From Saccopteryx bilineata (Eukaryota; Chordata; Mammalia; Chiroptera; Emballonuridae): DNA of 64,000 nucleotides. A model generated the notes under the pieces. That model saw only the letters and a list, made by a program, of their open reading frames with translations. It did no database searches and was not told the origin of the DNA. Position numbers and translations under genes: made by a program. The stretch covers positions 293,468,590 through 293,532,589 of the forward strand of contig NC_089492.1 of assembly GCF_036850765.1 (NCBI RefSeq), written 5' to 3'. Positions 11,236-21,514 of the stretch are shown here, one piece after another; positions within the stretch are counted from its first letter, which is position 1; each line of letters starts with the position of its first letter.

Positions 11236-11301
11236 CTGAAGGCGTTCACTCGGCGGTCCCGTTGCCAACGCCAGTGCTGCCGCTTCCTCATCGGGGTCCA
11301 T
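11236..11301 (-). CDS. ZNF8: ZNF8 first coding exon (22 codons, gene continues outside window)
   Basis: ATG at 11301 begins MDPDEEAAALALATGPPSER and then LQ, ending exactly at the donor CAG|GTAACA. Human ZNF8 starts MDPEDEG and has GPPAARLQ just before EPVTF of its KRAB box, so the exon end matches the protein. The KRAB and finger exons are not found in 1-11,200 and must lie to the left of the window. The position downstream of ZNF544 on the same strand agrees with human gene order. The role expected from the family is KRAB repression; nothing more can be said from this exon alone. Confidence 0.8.
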
Positions 11302-11810
11302 CCCGGACCGGCCGGCAGGTCGCGGACAGGAGTACAGGATGACCCTAAACCCAAGAGCCGCTCCCACCACAGAAACCGCTTGAGTTGCTGCTCTCCACCG
11401 GACAATGGCGGCCTGCAATGGGGACGCGGCGACTACATCTCCCAGAAGACCGTGCGGCGGCCCGCAGCGCCTGACCAATAGGGTCTTTGATTCTTGGCCC
11501 TCGACCAATGGCAGCTTTTGGGCGTCGGGCCAATGGCTTCCTCCCGCCGACTTCCGGCTGATAGGGTCCAGCTGAGGCACCGGGCTGTTTCCCAGAGGCT
11601 GCTGGGCGACCTCGGCCTTCATCACCTGGGCGTTCCCCCTAGGGGGAAAGCGGTCTCCTACCCAGCTGGACCCGTAGGTCTTTCCGGGCTGCGCCCTCGG
11701 AACAGTCTAGTCGATGAGATGGGGTGAGCTGATGTGAAGTTGGGCCTGAGGGCTCCCCCTTTTTATCTTGGGGTACCTATGCTGCCGTGTACTTTAAAAA
11801 TATTTCTAGC

Positions 11811-12150
11811 CTGACCAGGTGGTGGCGAAGTGGATAAAACATCATTGCTGAGATCCCAGGTTTGAAGTCCTAAAGTCGGGGGCTTGAGCGTTGGATCCTA
11901 GACATGACCCCATGGTCGCTGCCTTGAGCAAGGGGTCATTGGCTTGGCTGGAACCCCTCCCCCCCCCAAAAAATCAGGACATATATGAGAAAGCAATCAA
12001 TGAATAAGTAGAGTGCTGCAACAAGTTGATGCTTCTCATCTCTCTCCCTTCTTTCTTATTCTTCCTCCTCTTCTTCCTTCTTCTCCTTTTCTCCTTCCTC
12101 CTTCTCCTCCTCCTCCTCTTCCTCCTGCTCTCCTCCCCCTGCTCCTCCTC

Positions 12151-12190
<40 letters not shown>

Positions 12191-12305
12191 TCTCAAACCA
12201 GTACATAGGCCTGGGCTTGTCCAGTCAAGGCGTATGTGGGAAACAGCTACGGTTCACGTTTTCCTGCATTCCTCTCTCTTCTCTCTTGGAAATCAATAAA
12301 TAAAA
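11811..12305 (+). repeat. Old SINE-B/C copies with long pyrimidine tail
   Basis: GCCTGACCAGGTGGTGGCGA head; a second short SINE-C-like piece from about 12205. Confidence 0.65.
12050..12187 (+). repeat. Long polypyrimidine tract with (TC)n
   Basis: About 135 bases of almost pure C/T, ending in about 16 TC units, in the tail of an old SINE-B. Confidence 0.85.
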
Positions 12306-12314
12306 CCTTCTTGG

Positions 12315-12690
12315 CCCTGGCCGGTTGACTCAGTGGTAGAGTGTCGGCCTGGCGTGCAGGAGTCCTGAGTTCGATTCCCAGCCAGGGCACACAGGAGATG
12401 CGCCCATCTGCTTCTCCACCCCTCCCCCCAACTTCCTCTCTGTCTCTCTCTTCCCCTCCCGCAGCCAAGGCTCCATTGGAGCAAAGATGGCCCGGGCGCT
12501 GGGGATGGCTCCGTGGCCTCTGCCTCAGGCACTAGACTGGCTCTGGATGCAATAGAGCGATGCCCCAGAGGGGCAGAGCATCGCCCCCTGGTGGGCATGC
12601 CAGGTGGATCCCGGTGGGGCGCATGCAGGAGGCTGTCTGACTGCCTCCCTGTTTACACCTTCAGAAAAATGAAAAAACAACCCCCCCCCA
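12315..12690 (+). repeat. SINE-A
   Basis: Full length; ends in a C/A-rich tail. Confidence 0.85.
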
Positions 12691-12724
12691 AAAAAAACCC
12701 TTCTTTAAAAAATAAAATTTAATA

Positions 12725-12918
12725 ATTTTAAAGATTTTTTTTAAATTGACTGATTTTACAGGGTGTAGGGGAGAGTGAGAAGTATCAACTCATGCTTTAT
12801 TTTAGTTGTTCATTGATTGTTTATGGTATGTGCCTTGACCTGGCAAGCCCAGGGTTTCCAACTGGAGACCTCAGCATTCCACATCCACACTTGATCTGTG
12901 TGCCACCAAAGGCCAGAC
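12725..12918 (-). repeat. SINE-C-like, old
   Basis: Reversed; includes TTGTTCATTGATTG of the B type. Confidence 0.65.
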
Positions 12919-13186
12919 AAATTAAAAAATTATTTTTAATAAATAAGTAAAAATATTTCTACTAAAAGGGTCAAATACAAGGTGACAAAACAGGACTAAA
13001 CTTCCCTCTGTGCCTGTCTCCAAATTTCCTCTTTTTATAAGGATATCAGTCATATTGGAGCATGGCTCACTCTAGTGACATTTTAACTTAATCACCTCTC
13101 TTTCAAAGTAAGGTCAAATTGTGAGGTATGAATTTCCAGGGGACACGATTCAACCTGTAAAATACAATAAATTTATTTTTAAAAGT

Positions 13187-13524
13187 TTTTTTTTTTTTTT
13201 TTTTTACAGAGGCAGAGATAGACAGGGACAGAAGGGACAGACAGACAGGAACGGAGAGAGATGAGAAGCATCAATCATCAGTTTCTCGTTGCGCGTTGCG
13301 ACTTCTTAGTTGTTCATTGATTGCCTTCTCACATGTGCCCTGACCGCGGGCCTTCAGCAGACCGAGTAACCCCTTGCTGGAGCCAGCGATGTTGGGTTCA
13401 AGCTGGTGGGCTTTTTGCTCAAACCAGATGAGCCCGCGCTCAAGCTGGCGACCTCGGGGTCTCGAACCTGGGTCCTCCGCATCACAGTCCGACGCTCTAT
13501 CCACTGCACCACCGCCTGGTCAGG
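13187..13524 (-). repeat. SINE-B
   Basis: Full length; young-looking, with the CGTTGCGCGTTGCGAC variant. Confidence 0.85.
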
Positions 13525-13870
13525 CTTTTTTTTTTTTTTTTTTTTAAGGAGAGAGAGAAAGATAGAGGGATAGACAGGGACAGACACGAAGGGAGAGAGA
13601 TGAGCAGCATCGACACATAGTTGTGGCATTTTAGTTGTTCATTGGTTGCTATCTCCTATGTACCTTGACTGGGAGGCTCCAGCTGAGCCAGTGACCCCTT
13701 GCTCAAGCCAGCAACCTTGGGCTTCAGGAGAGCCACCATGAGGTCAAGTCTATGATCCCATGCTCAAGCTGGCGACTCCGTGCTCAAACCAGCAACCTCA
13801 GGGTTTCAAACCAGCAATCTCAGCTTCCCAGGCCAACGCTCTATACACTGCACCAATGCCTGGTCAGGCT
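13525..13870 (-). repeat. SINE-B, older
   Basis: Directly abuts the younger copy, which inserted near its tail. Confidence 0.8.
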
Positions 13871-13895
13871 AGAATACCTAATTTTGATTACTAAA

Positions 13896-15071
13896 TCTTT
13901 ATTATATGCGGCTTAAGTGTCTGCTTGTCGCCGATAGCTTATTGGTAGCTTGCATAACTGTATTAGCCAATGGGGTGAAGGTGCCACAGCTGAACGCAAA
14001 TTGAGCGGTTCAGGGGGAAGGTGAACATATGTTTGCATTGGCAATCATCTGTTTTACATAAAAACTACGTCTTAATGTAATTTCTTTTAAGAATGCCTCC
14101 TAGAAAATACAGCACTGAAGAGGAGAGAAAAGGAGCTAAAACTGCACAGAAACGGCTTTCTCGACAAAAAGAAACCACTGAGCAGAGAAAGACAAGGCTT
14201 GCTTCAGTCGCAGAGCAAATGCGTCTTTCATGGCAAAATGAGACTGATGAGCATAGAGAAACAAGGCTTGCCTCAGATGCAAGACAAAAAAGCCTGTCTC
14301 GACAAAATGAGTCCCTTGAACAAAGGCAGGAGAGAAATGCAAAAACAAAAAACAAAAAACGACAGAGTAATGCTGACTGAAACGCAAAAAGGATTAAAAC
14401 AGTTTCAAACGGAGAAACTTTAATTTTTGAGCATTCCTCTGGTGACATGAATATTAAATGTGAACACTGTCAGTCCTTAAACTTCAAGTTAGAAACTAAT
14501 CGATTTGACCATGGCAAGAAAGGATTTTCTCAATGTTGCAAGTACAGAAACATTGTAGTTCCACTAATTGAGAATTATCCACCACTCTTGAATAAATTAT
14601 TGACTAATCAGCGTGTTGGCATTTTTTTACCTGAGCCTGCATTTGAACACGGTCAACTTTATGTTGTCTGTTCAAGAGTTCATGAAAGAACGGACGTAAA
14701 ATTAAAAATAATTGATGGTCCTCTGCAAGGCGAGCTTAAAAATAATGGAAAGAGCTACACAAGAAATGTTGTGTACAAAGAGATCTTTGACATGTGAATT
14801 AACATTTTATTATTTAAATCACCTTTATTTATTGAGCTAGCGGTGGCTCTTAAGAAATGTACCGCCAGTGGTTTCCTTCATTGCACTCTACTTTAAGCAA
14901 TTAAGCAAATAGAAGGGGGAAACCCCGTGGGGCACTAAGCAAAGGAGCGTCCTCGCCGCCTGCCCTGGGTAATTCAGTTTAAATTAGCAGACACCTTTGC
15001 ACAAATCATTTTAATTACAATTTATAATATTTAGAACAGCGGTCATTTCGTATGACCGCCGGGCTTTCTAG
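13896..15071 (+). mobile_element. Helitron, internally deleted derivative
   Basis: The element starts TCTTTATTATATG after an A and ends CTAG before a T, the A^T insertion typical of Helitrons. Nine bases before the CTAG is a perfect 8-bp hairpin, GCGGTCAT (15039-15046) / ATGACCGC (15052-15059), with loop TTCGT. It contains one reading frame derived from a Rep-helicase: the N-terminal region and the extreme C-terminus of the PIF1-type helicase are present, and the HUH nuclease and most of the helicase are missing. Length is about 1.18 kb. There are no target-site duplications, as expected. Related to the HeliBat group by its host and its 5' and 3' end style; the family assignment is inferred. 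Confidence 0.85.
14093..14797 (+). pseudogene. Helitron Rep-helicase remnant (N- and C-terminal pieces fused in frame)
   Basis: The open part from 14093 encodes MPPRKYSTEEERKGAK and then three 23-residue repeats (LSRQKETTEQRKTRLAS type; DNA period 69 bp, 14156-14362). After a single TGA (14378-14380) the same frame continues to 14797. It carries a Helitron N-terminal zinc-like motif (KCEHC ... FSQCCKYR, then VPLIENYPPLLNKLL) joined directly to the helicase end (FEHGQLYVVCSRV ... KIIDGPLQGE ... VYKEIFDM). The Rep HUH motif and Walker A/B are absent, so it cannot transpose itself. Confidence 0.8.
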
Positions 15072-15323
15072 TCAGTAATACTGAATTATGGTTATAAGAG
15101 CAACAAACTGGACTTAACATTTTACAGGGATCCTTTTATAAACTTCTATAGAGGTAAAAGTGAGCCAGTTGGGTTGCGTGGACTCAGGAAGCAAGGTATA
15201 GAGGCAAAGGAGGGCCCTTGGAGCTTAGGAGAAAGAAAGTAAAGGTATATATAACCCTTGAAGGAAGAAAGGGGGAAGAAAAGGCAGAGGCATGCTCGAG
15301 AGAGAGGAGTGCCATAAATTAGT
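15072..15323. other. No recognised feature
   Basis: Intergenic sequence between the Helitron and a SINE-B; nothing I can name. Confidence 0.4.
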
Positions 15324-15655
15324 TGTTTGTGTGTGTGTGTGTGTTTGTGTGTGTGACAGAGACAGAGAGAGAAACAGACAGGGACAGACAGACCTGAAGT
15401 GAGAAAGATGAGAAGCATCAATTCTTCGTTATGGCACCTTGGTTGTTCACTGATTGTTTTCTCATATGTGACTCAACCGAGGGGCTATAGCCAAGCAAGT
15501 GACTCCTTGTTCAAGCCAGCGACCTTGGGCTCAAGCTGGTGAGACTTGCTCTCAAGCTGGCGAGCCTTGCTCTCAAGCTGGCAACCTTGGGGTTTCAAAC
15601 CTGTCCTCCATGTCCCAGTTCGACGCTTTATCCACTGTGCCATCTCCTGGTCAGG
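15324..15655 (-). repeat. SINE-B
   Basis: Tail is a (GT)n run; contains a doubled GCTCTCAAGCTGGC. Confidence 0.8.
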
Positions 15656-15917
15656 CATGAATTAGTTTCTATGTTAGGCTATTTATAGGGAAAAATGCAG
15701 CATCATTTTATTGCTTTCTCTAATCAAGACCCTGGCATTTAAGCTAAGCCTGGAGTCATGTCACTGGGATTCAAGTCGACAAGATGGAATCATGGCAAGG
15801 AATGTCATGAACACTGAGCTGTGATGGAAATTCCTGAATACCAATCTGAAGCAGAACTATACATATAACCTGTGTGCTTTCGCCACATGTGTCACCAGGA
15901 GCTTTGGTTTAAAACAG

Positions 15918-16313
15918 TTTTTTTTTTTTTCATTTTTCTGAAGCTGGAAACAGGGAGAGACAGTCAGACAGACTCCCGCATGCACCTGACCGGGATCCAC
16001 CCGGCACGCCCACCAGGGGCGATGCTCTGCCCACCAGGGGGCGATGCTCTGCCCATCCTGGGCGTCGCCATGTTGCGACCAGAGCCACTCCAGCGCCTGG
16101 GGCAGAGGCCACAGAGCCATCCCCAGCGCCCGGGCCATCCTTGCTCCAATGGAGCCTTGGCTGCAGGAGGGGAAGAGAGAGACAGAGAGGGAAAGCGCGG
16201 CGGAGGGGTGGAGAAGCAAATGGGCGCTTCTCCTGTGTGCCCTGGCTGGGAATCAAACCCGGGTCCTCCGCACGCTAGGCCGACGCTCTACTGCTGAGCC
16301 AACCGGCCAGGGC
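15918..16313 (-). repeat. SINE-A
   Basis: Doubled GCGATGCTCTGCCCACC; TTTAAAACAGTTTT / CTAAAACAGTTTT flanks. Confidence 0.85.
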
Positions 16314-16314
16314 C

Positions 16315-16732
16315 TAAAACAGTTTTAATGAATCAGTTGCTGTGAATATGCCTCATTGCATTCATGTTTGAAGAGGTATGAAACCTTGTGCCAGAAAAGG
16401 CCAGAGGCCACACATTTTAAAAGGATCTGTTTGCAAAACTGGCCTTGGCTAGCAATTGGAAACTAGGCTTTGAGTGTTGTCTGAAGGCTAATTGATGTCT
16501 CACTGTACCTAGATTGTGCAAAAACAAAACAAAACAAAAAAAACACTGTGATTCACACTGAGCCTCTCCTTTTCTTCTGGAAGTCTGGACTTTGGTTTAT
16601 GCTGGAGAGGGGCCTTCTTGTCTGACCCCCAGTGCTTCTTCTGACCACCTCAAAGGAGGGAGAGCAATGGAAACCTGCATGTGAATTCCCCAGACACCAC
16701 CTGCCTTTTCCATTATGAAATAATGTTTTAGG
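16315..16732. other. Unique sequence, partly copied elsewhere
   Basis: No gene. The part 16490-16580 resembles an insert at 18316-18378. Confidence 0.5.
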
Positions 16733-17045
16733 CCCTGGCCAGTTGGCTCAGTGGTAGACCGTCGGCCTGGCGTGCAGGAGTCCCGGGTTCCCGGCCAGGG
16801 CACACAGGAGAAGTGCCCATCTGCTTCTCCACCCCTCCCCCTCTTCTTCCTCTCTGTCTCTCTCTTCCCCTCCCATTGGCCTCTGCCTCAGGCGCTAGAA
16901 TGGCTCTGGTTGCAAGAGCAATGCCCCGGATGGGGAGAGCACCGCCCCCTGGTGGGCGAGCCAGGTGGATCCCCGGTCGGGCGCTATGAGGGAGTCTGTC
17001 TGACTGCCTCCCTGTTTCCAGCTTCAGAAAAATACAAAAAAAAAC
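16733..17045 (+). repeat. SINE-A with internal deletions
   Basis: Lacks the CCAAGGCTCCATTGGAGC block and part of the B box. Confidence 0.8.
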
Positions 17046-17096
17046 AAAAACCAAAAAACAACAACGGTTTATTCTTCATACATTACTGCCATACAA

Positions 17097-17453
17097 TTTA
17101 TTTATTTATTTTAGAGAGAGGAGGGGAGGCAGAGACAGACTCCAGCATGCGTCCCAACTGGGATCCATCCAGCAACCCCTCTAAGGGGTGATATTCTGCC
17201 CACCTGGGGCCTTTGCTCCCAAAGCCCATTTTTTTTAGCACCTGAGGCAGAGGCCATGGAGCTATCCTCAGCTCCCAGGGCCGATTTGCTCTAATTGAGC
17301 CATGGCTGTAGGAAGGGAGGAGAAGACAGAAAGAGAACCAAGAGGGGGAGAGATGGAGAAGCAGATGGGTGCTTCTCCTGTGCGCCCTGATTGGGAATTG
17401 AACCCAGGACATCCACATCCATGCTCTACCACTGAGCCAACCGGCCAGAGCCA
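17097..17453 (-). repeat. SINE-A, divergent
   Basis: Reversed; CCATTACTGCCATACAATT / CCATTACTGCAATAAAT flanks. Confidence 0.75.
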
Positions 17454-17724
17454 TTACTGCAATAAATCTTAATTGTGCATATAACTATATGCAAATTATC
17501 ATGAAATTGTTTGGAAAACCTCTGGGTGTGGGGGTTGTCTTGTGGTTCCCCAATTATCCTTGTTAGTTGTATCAAAAATATTTATGTTTAGGATTATTTT
17601 GGTATCTCGTATTTTCAAAAGGGAGGATGGATTTTTTTAGAAGCAGCTCCGCGGTCACACAAAATGAGTGTGCCTTCTCTTTCAGGTCTTCTTTTTACCC
17701 AAGTCACAATGTTGTTGTTTTTTT

Positions 17725-18502
17725 TCCTAGCCAGAGAGAGGGAGAGAGACAGAGACAGAGACAGAGAGACAGGAACAGAGGGAGATGAGAAGCATCAACT
17801 TTTTTTTTTTTTGTATTTGTCCGAAGTTGGAAACGGGTAGGCAGTCAGACAGACTCCTGCATGTGCCCGACCGGGATACACCCGGCATGCCCACCAGGGG
17901 GCAATGCTCTGCCCATCTTGGGGTGTCGCTCTGCCGCAATCAGAGCCATTCTTGCACCTGAGGCAGAGGCCACAGAGCCATCCTCTGTGCCTGGGCAAAC
18001 TTTGCTCCAATGGAGCCTTGGCTGCGGGAGGGGAAGAGAGAGACAGAGAGGAAGGAGGGGGGGGGGTGGAGAAGCAGATGGGCACTTCTCCTGTGTGCCC
18101 TGGCCGGGAAGTGAACCCGGGACTCCTGCACGCCAGGCCAATCCTCTACCACTGAGCCAACCGGCCAGGGCAGCATCAACTCTTAATTACAGCACTTTTA
18201 GTTGTTCATGGATTGCTTCTCATACATGACCTGACTGAGGGGGTCCAACCAAGTCAGTGACCCCTTGCTCAAACCAGCAACCTTGGGCTCAAGCCAGTGA
18301 CCTTTGGGCTCAGCCAGAAACTGATGCCTCACTGTACCTAGCTTGTGCAAAAGAAAACTGAGCCCCTACTTTCCTTCTCATGCTCAAGCTGGTGAGCCTG
18401 CACTCAAGCTGGATGAGCCCACAGTCAAGCCAGCGACCTCAGTTTTTTGAACTGGGAACATCCCAGGTCAACACTATCCATTGTGCCACCACGTGGTCAG
18501 GC
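17725..18502 (-). repeat. SINE-B, split twice
   Basis: Interrupted by the SINE-A at 17800-18172 and by a roughly 62-bp insert at 18316-18378. Confidence 0.8.
17800..18172 (-). repeat. SINE-A nested in SINE-B
   Basis: AGCATCAACT copied at both breaks. Confidence 0.85.
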
Positions 18503-18542
18503 CCAAGGTCCAAAAAGTGAAACTAAAAAAAGGGAAGTATTT

Positions 18543-18880
18543 AGCCTGACCAGGCGGTGGCGCAGCGGATAGACAGTCAGACTGGGATGCGGAGGACCCA
18601 GGTTCGAGACCCCGACCGAGGTCGCCAGCTTGAACGCGGGCTCATTTGGTTTGAGCAAAACTCACCAGCTTGGACCCAAGGTTGCTGGCTCGAGCAAGGG
18701 GTTACTTGGTCTGCTGAAGGCCCGCAGTCAAGGCACATATGAGAAAGCAATCAATGAACTAAGGTGTCGCAACAAAAAACTGATGATTGATGCTTCTCAT
18801 CTCTCCTTTCCTGTCTGTCCCTATCCATCCCTCTCTCTGACTCTGTCTCTATAAAAAAAGAAAACTCCTGCCCCCCCCCC
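18543..18880 (+). repeat. SINE-B
   Basis: Full length. Confidence 0.85.
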
Positions 18881-18882
18881 AA

Positions 18883-18946
18883 AAAAAAAATCAGTTTGCT
18901 ATATCTGTTGGGCAAAAAAAAATCAGTTTGCTATATCTGTTGGGCA
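18883..18946 (+). repeat. Tandem duplication of about 32 bp
   Basis: ATCAGTTTGCTATATCTGTT plus GGGC and an A-run occurs twice after a SINE-B tail. Confidence 0.8.
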
Positions 18947-19045
18947 CATCCTCCCTCCCATGTTTCATCTTCTGAAATCTACACAGGACCAAATGTCACA
19001 CCAGAAAGCCAAGCCCTCAAGTACTCTGTTAAAGACCACTCACCT

Positions 19046-19376
19046 TGCCTGACCAGGTGGTGGCGCAGTGGATAGAGCGTCCGACTGGGATGCGGAAGGA
19101 CCCAGGTTCAAGACCCCGAGGTCGCCAGCTCGAGTGCGGGCTCATCTGGCTTGAGCAAAGAGCTCACCAGCTTAGACCCAAGGTCGCTGGATCCAGCAGG
19201 GGGTTACTTGGTCTGCTGAAGGCCCGCGGTCAAGGCACATGTGAGAAAGCAATCAATGAACAACTAAGAAGTCGCAACGCGCAACGAGAAACTGATGATT
19301 GATGCTTCTCATCTCTCTCGGTTCCTGTCTGTCTGTCCCTGTCTATCTCTGCCTCTGTTAAAAAAAAAAAAAAAAA
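19046..19376 (+). repeat. SINE-B
   Basis: Flanked by AAAGACCACTCACCT copies. Confidence 0.9.
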
Positions 19377-19390
19377 AAGACCACTCACCT

Positions 19391-19784
19391 CGCCCTGGCC
19401 GGTTGGCTCAGCGGTAGAGCGTCGGCCTAGCGTGCAGAGGACCCGGGTTCGATTCCCGGCCAGGGCACACAGGAGAAGCGCCCATTTGCTTCTCCACCCC
19501 TCCGCCGCGCTTTCCTCTCTGTCTCTCTCTTCCCTTCCCACAGCCAAGGCTCCATTGGAGCAAAGATGGCCCGGGCGCTGGGGATGGCTCTGTGGCCTCT
19601 GCCTCAGGCGCTGGAGTGGCTCTGGTCGCAACATGGCGACGCCCAGGATGGGCAGAGCATCGCCCCCTGGTGGGCAGAGCATCGCCCCTGGTGGGCGTGC
19701 CAGGTGGATCCCGGTCGGGCGCATGCGGGAGTCTGTCAGACTGTCTCTCCCGGTTTCCAGCTTCAGAAAAATGAAGAAAAAAAA
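19391..19784 (+). repeat. SINE-A
   Basis: Inserted at the same target; a third AAAGACCACCCATCT copy follows. Confidence 0.9.
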
Positions 19785-20029
19785 AAGACCACCCATCTCA
19801 ATTTTGGGATTTCATGTGAACCGAGGACTGTATTACCTAAAGAACAGCAGGTAACCAGAGGGACCTTGGGAAAATGCATTCACTGCTTGTACAAATTCAC
19901 TCACCTTTCTTGCACCTTCAAAGGGATTCTGCCCAGTTGTCCCAGGATACCAATCACCCTCCAGGGTCCCTGTGATGTTCTGGTTTGCTAAGGCTTCCGT
20001 GACACTGTCATAAAAGACTAGCCCACTAT

Positions 20030-20311
20030 CTTTTTTTTTTTTTTTTTTACAGTCAGAGAGAGGGATAGACAGGGACAGACAGGAACGGAGAGATGAGAAG
20101 CATCAATCATTAGTTTTTCATTGCATGTTGCAACACCATAATTGTTGATTGCTTTCTCATACGTGCCTTGACCGCGGGCCTTCAGCAGACCGAGTGACTT
20201 CTTGCTGGAGCCAGCGAGCTTGGACTCAAGCTGGGACCTCGGGGCCTTGAACCTGTATTTTCCGCATCCCAGTCTGATGCTCTATCCTCTGCGCCACCGC
20301 CTGATCAGGCA
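20030..20311 (-). repeat. SINE-B
   Basis: Flanks ACTAGCCCACTATCTTT / ACTAACCCACTATCTTT; internal deletion. Confidence 0.85.
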
Positions 20312-20424
20312 CTACTAACCCACTATCTTTAACATTAGGGACCAAGAGGCCAAGAAACCTTCCTGCCCTACTGGAACCAACTCTAATTGGCAAAATAGAA
20401 CTGACATACTTTCCTGTCACTTAA

Positions 20425-20585
20425 AAAAAAATTTATTGGGTTTTAGGGAGACTGAGAGCGATAGATACACCTATTCCACTTATCGAGGCATCCCTTGGTT
20501 TATTCTTGCATGTGCCCTGACCACGGGTTAACTCCCACCATCTTGGCGTATTGGGATGATGCTAACTGAGCAATCCAGCCAGGGC
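20425..20585 (-). repeat. SINE-D
   Basis: Reversed Ves-like copy. Confidence 0.65.
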
Positions 20586-20587
20586 TT

Positions 20588-21283
20588 CTTTTTACTTTTG
20601 CCATTTTAATCGCCAATTTCCTTTTACAGCAATACTGAATCAAAAGGAAAACTGTACATAATCCCACAAATTAACTACAAATATCTTCACACTACTCTTT
20701 TGTTCATCTATAGGTATACAGTTGAAATGACCAAAATAAGTGTTCTCAGGGGAGGAAATACGACAGGCTTAAAATGAAAAGCAGCTGTCTTCTCTATCAC
20801 CCTACCCAATGGTGGTTGACCAACCACTTAATAACTATTTCTGTTGCAGTTCCTCTTGAGGCAATGTCTATACAATTCTATTTCATGGCTTATAGGCTTA
20901 CCTGACTTCCTTTTATAATTTTATTTAAATTTCTTCTCCTGCATTTGCACCCAATTTTTATCACATTGTTGGTTGAAGCTCTAGTTTTGGTCTCCTACAT
21001 AACGTATTAAATTTTAAGGCTCACTTCCTAAGGTAAGGATATAGAGATACTTGGACCTCCCATTATGAAATCCTCATGTGACAGCTCTGGGTTTCTTCCT
21101 AATATGCAAAATACCAGTGCCTACTGTTTATATTTTTAATTGCCAATTAAATAAATTATATCTAGGAAAATAGTGTAAAGCGAAGGGCCAAACAAAAAAC
21201 AATCTCTATTTCTCCCTCTTTCATTCCAATCTCAAGTCCTCGGCCTTTTCTAGGAAGAAATAATAACATCAGAGTCAAATGAA
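20588..21283. other. No recognised feature
   Basis: AT-rich intergenic sequence without an exon signature or repeat that I can name. Confidence 0.5.
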
Positions 21284-21284
21284 T

Positions 21285-21505
21285 TTAATTTTATTTTTTT
21301 AAGAGGGAAAGAGAAGCATCAACTTGGATTTGCGGCACTTTAGTTGTTCAGATTGCTTCTCATACATGCCTTGACCTGGGGGTTCAAGCTGAGCCAGTTA
21401 TCAGAGGATCATGTTGATGATCCCATGCTCAAGTCAGCGACCTCCGAGTTTGCAACCTGGGACCTGTTTCACAAATTGATGCTCTATCCACCACCACTCA
21501 AGCAA
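21285..21505 (-). repeat. SINE-B/C, old
   Basis: GCATCAACTTGGATTTGCGG with a decayed head. Confidence 0.6.
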
Positions 21506-21514
21506 ATACTTTTT

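Larger units (their letters stand above)
10990..11740 (-). promoter_or_regulatory. ZNF8: CpG-island promoter of ZNF8
   Basis: A CpG-dense block. On the plus strand it has three CCAAT boxes (11475, 11505, 11530; spacing 30 and 25 bases), a YY1-like CAATGGCGGC (11403-11412) and ACTACATCTCCCA (11432-11444) fitting the ZNF143-type M4 motif. There is no TATA box. Minus-strand transcription is supported by the coding exon at 11301. The plus-strand side has a possible donor (ATGGG|GTGAGC near 11721), so divergent transcription is possible but unproven. Confidence 0.7.

Noticed and set aside
11098..11625. 175-codon minus-strand frame at the ZNF8 island
   Set aside because: Only its internal 22 codons from the ATG at 11301 match ZNF8; the rest is promoter sequence and intron read through.
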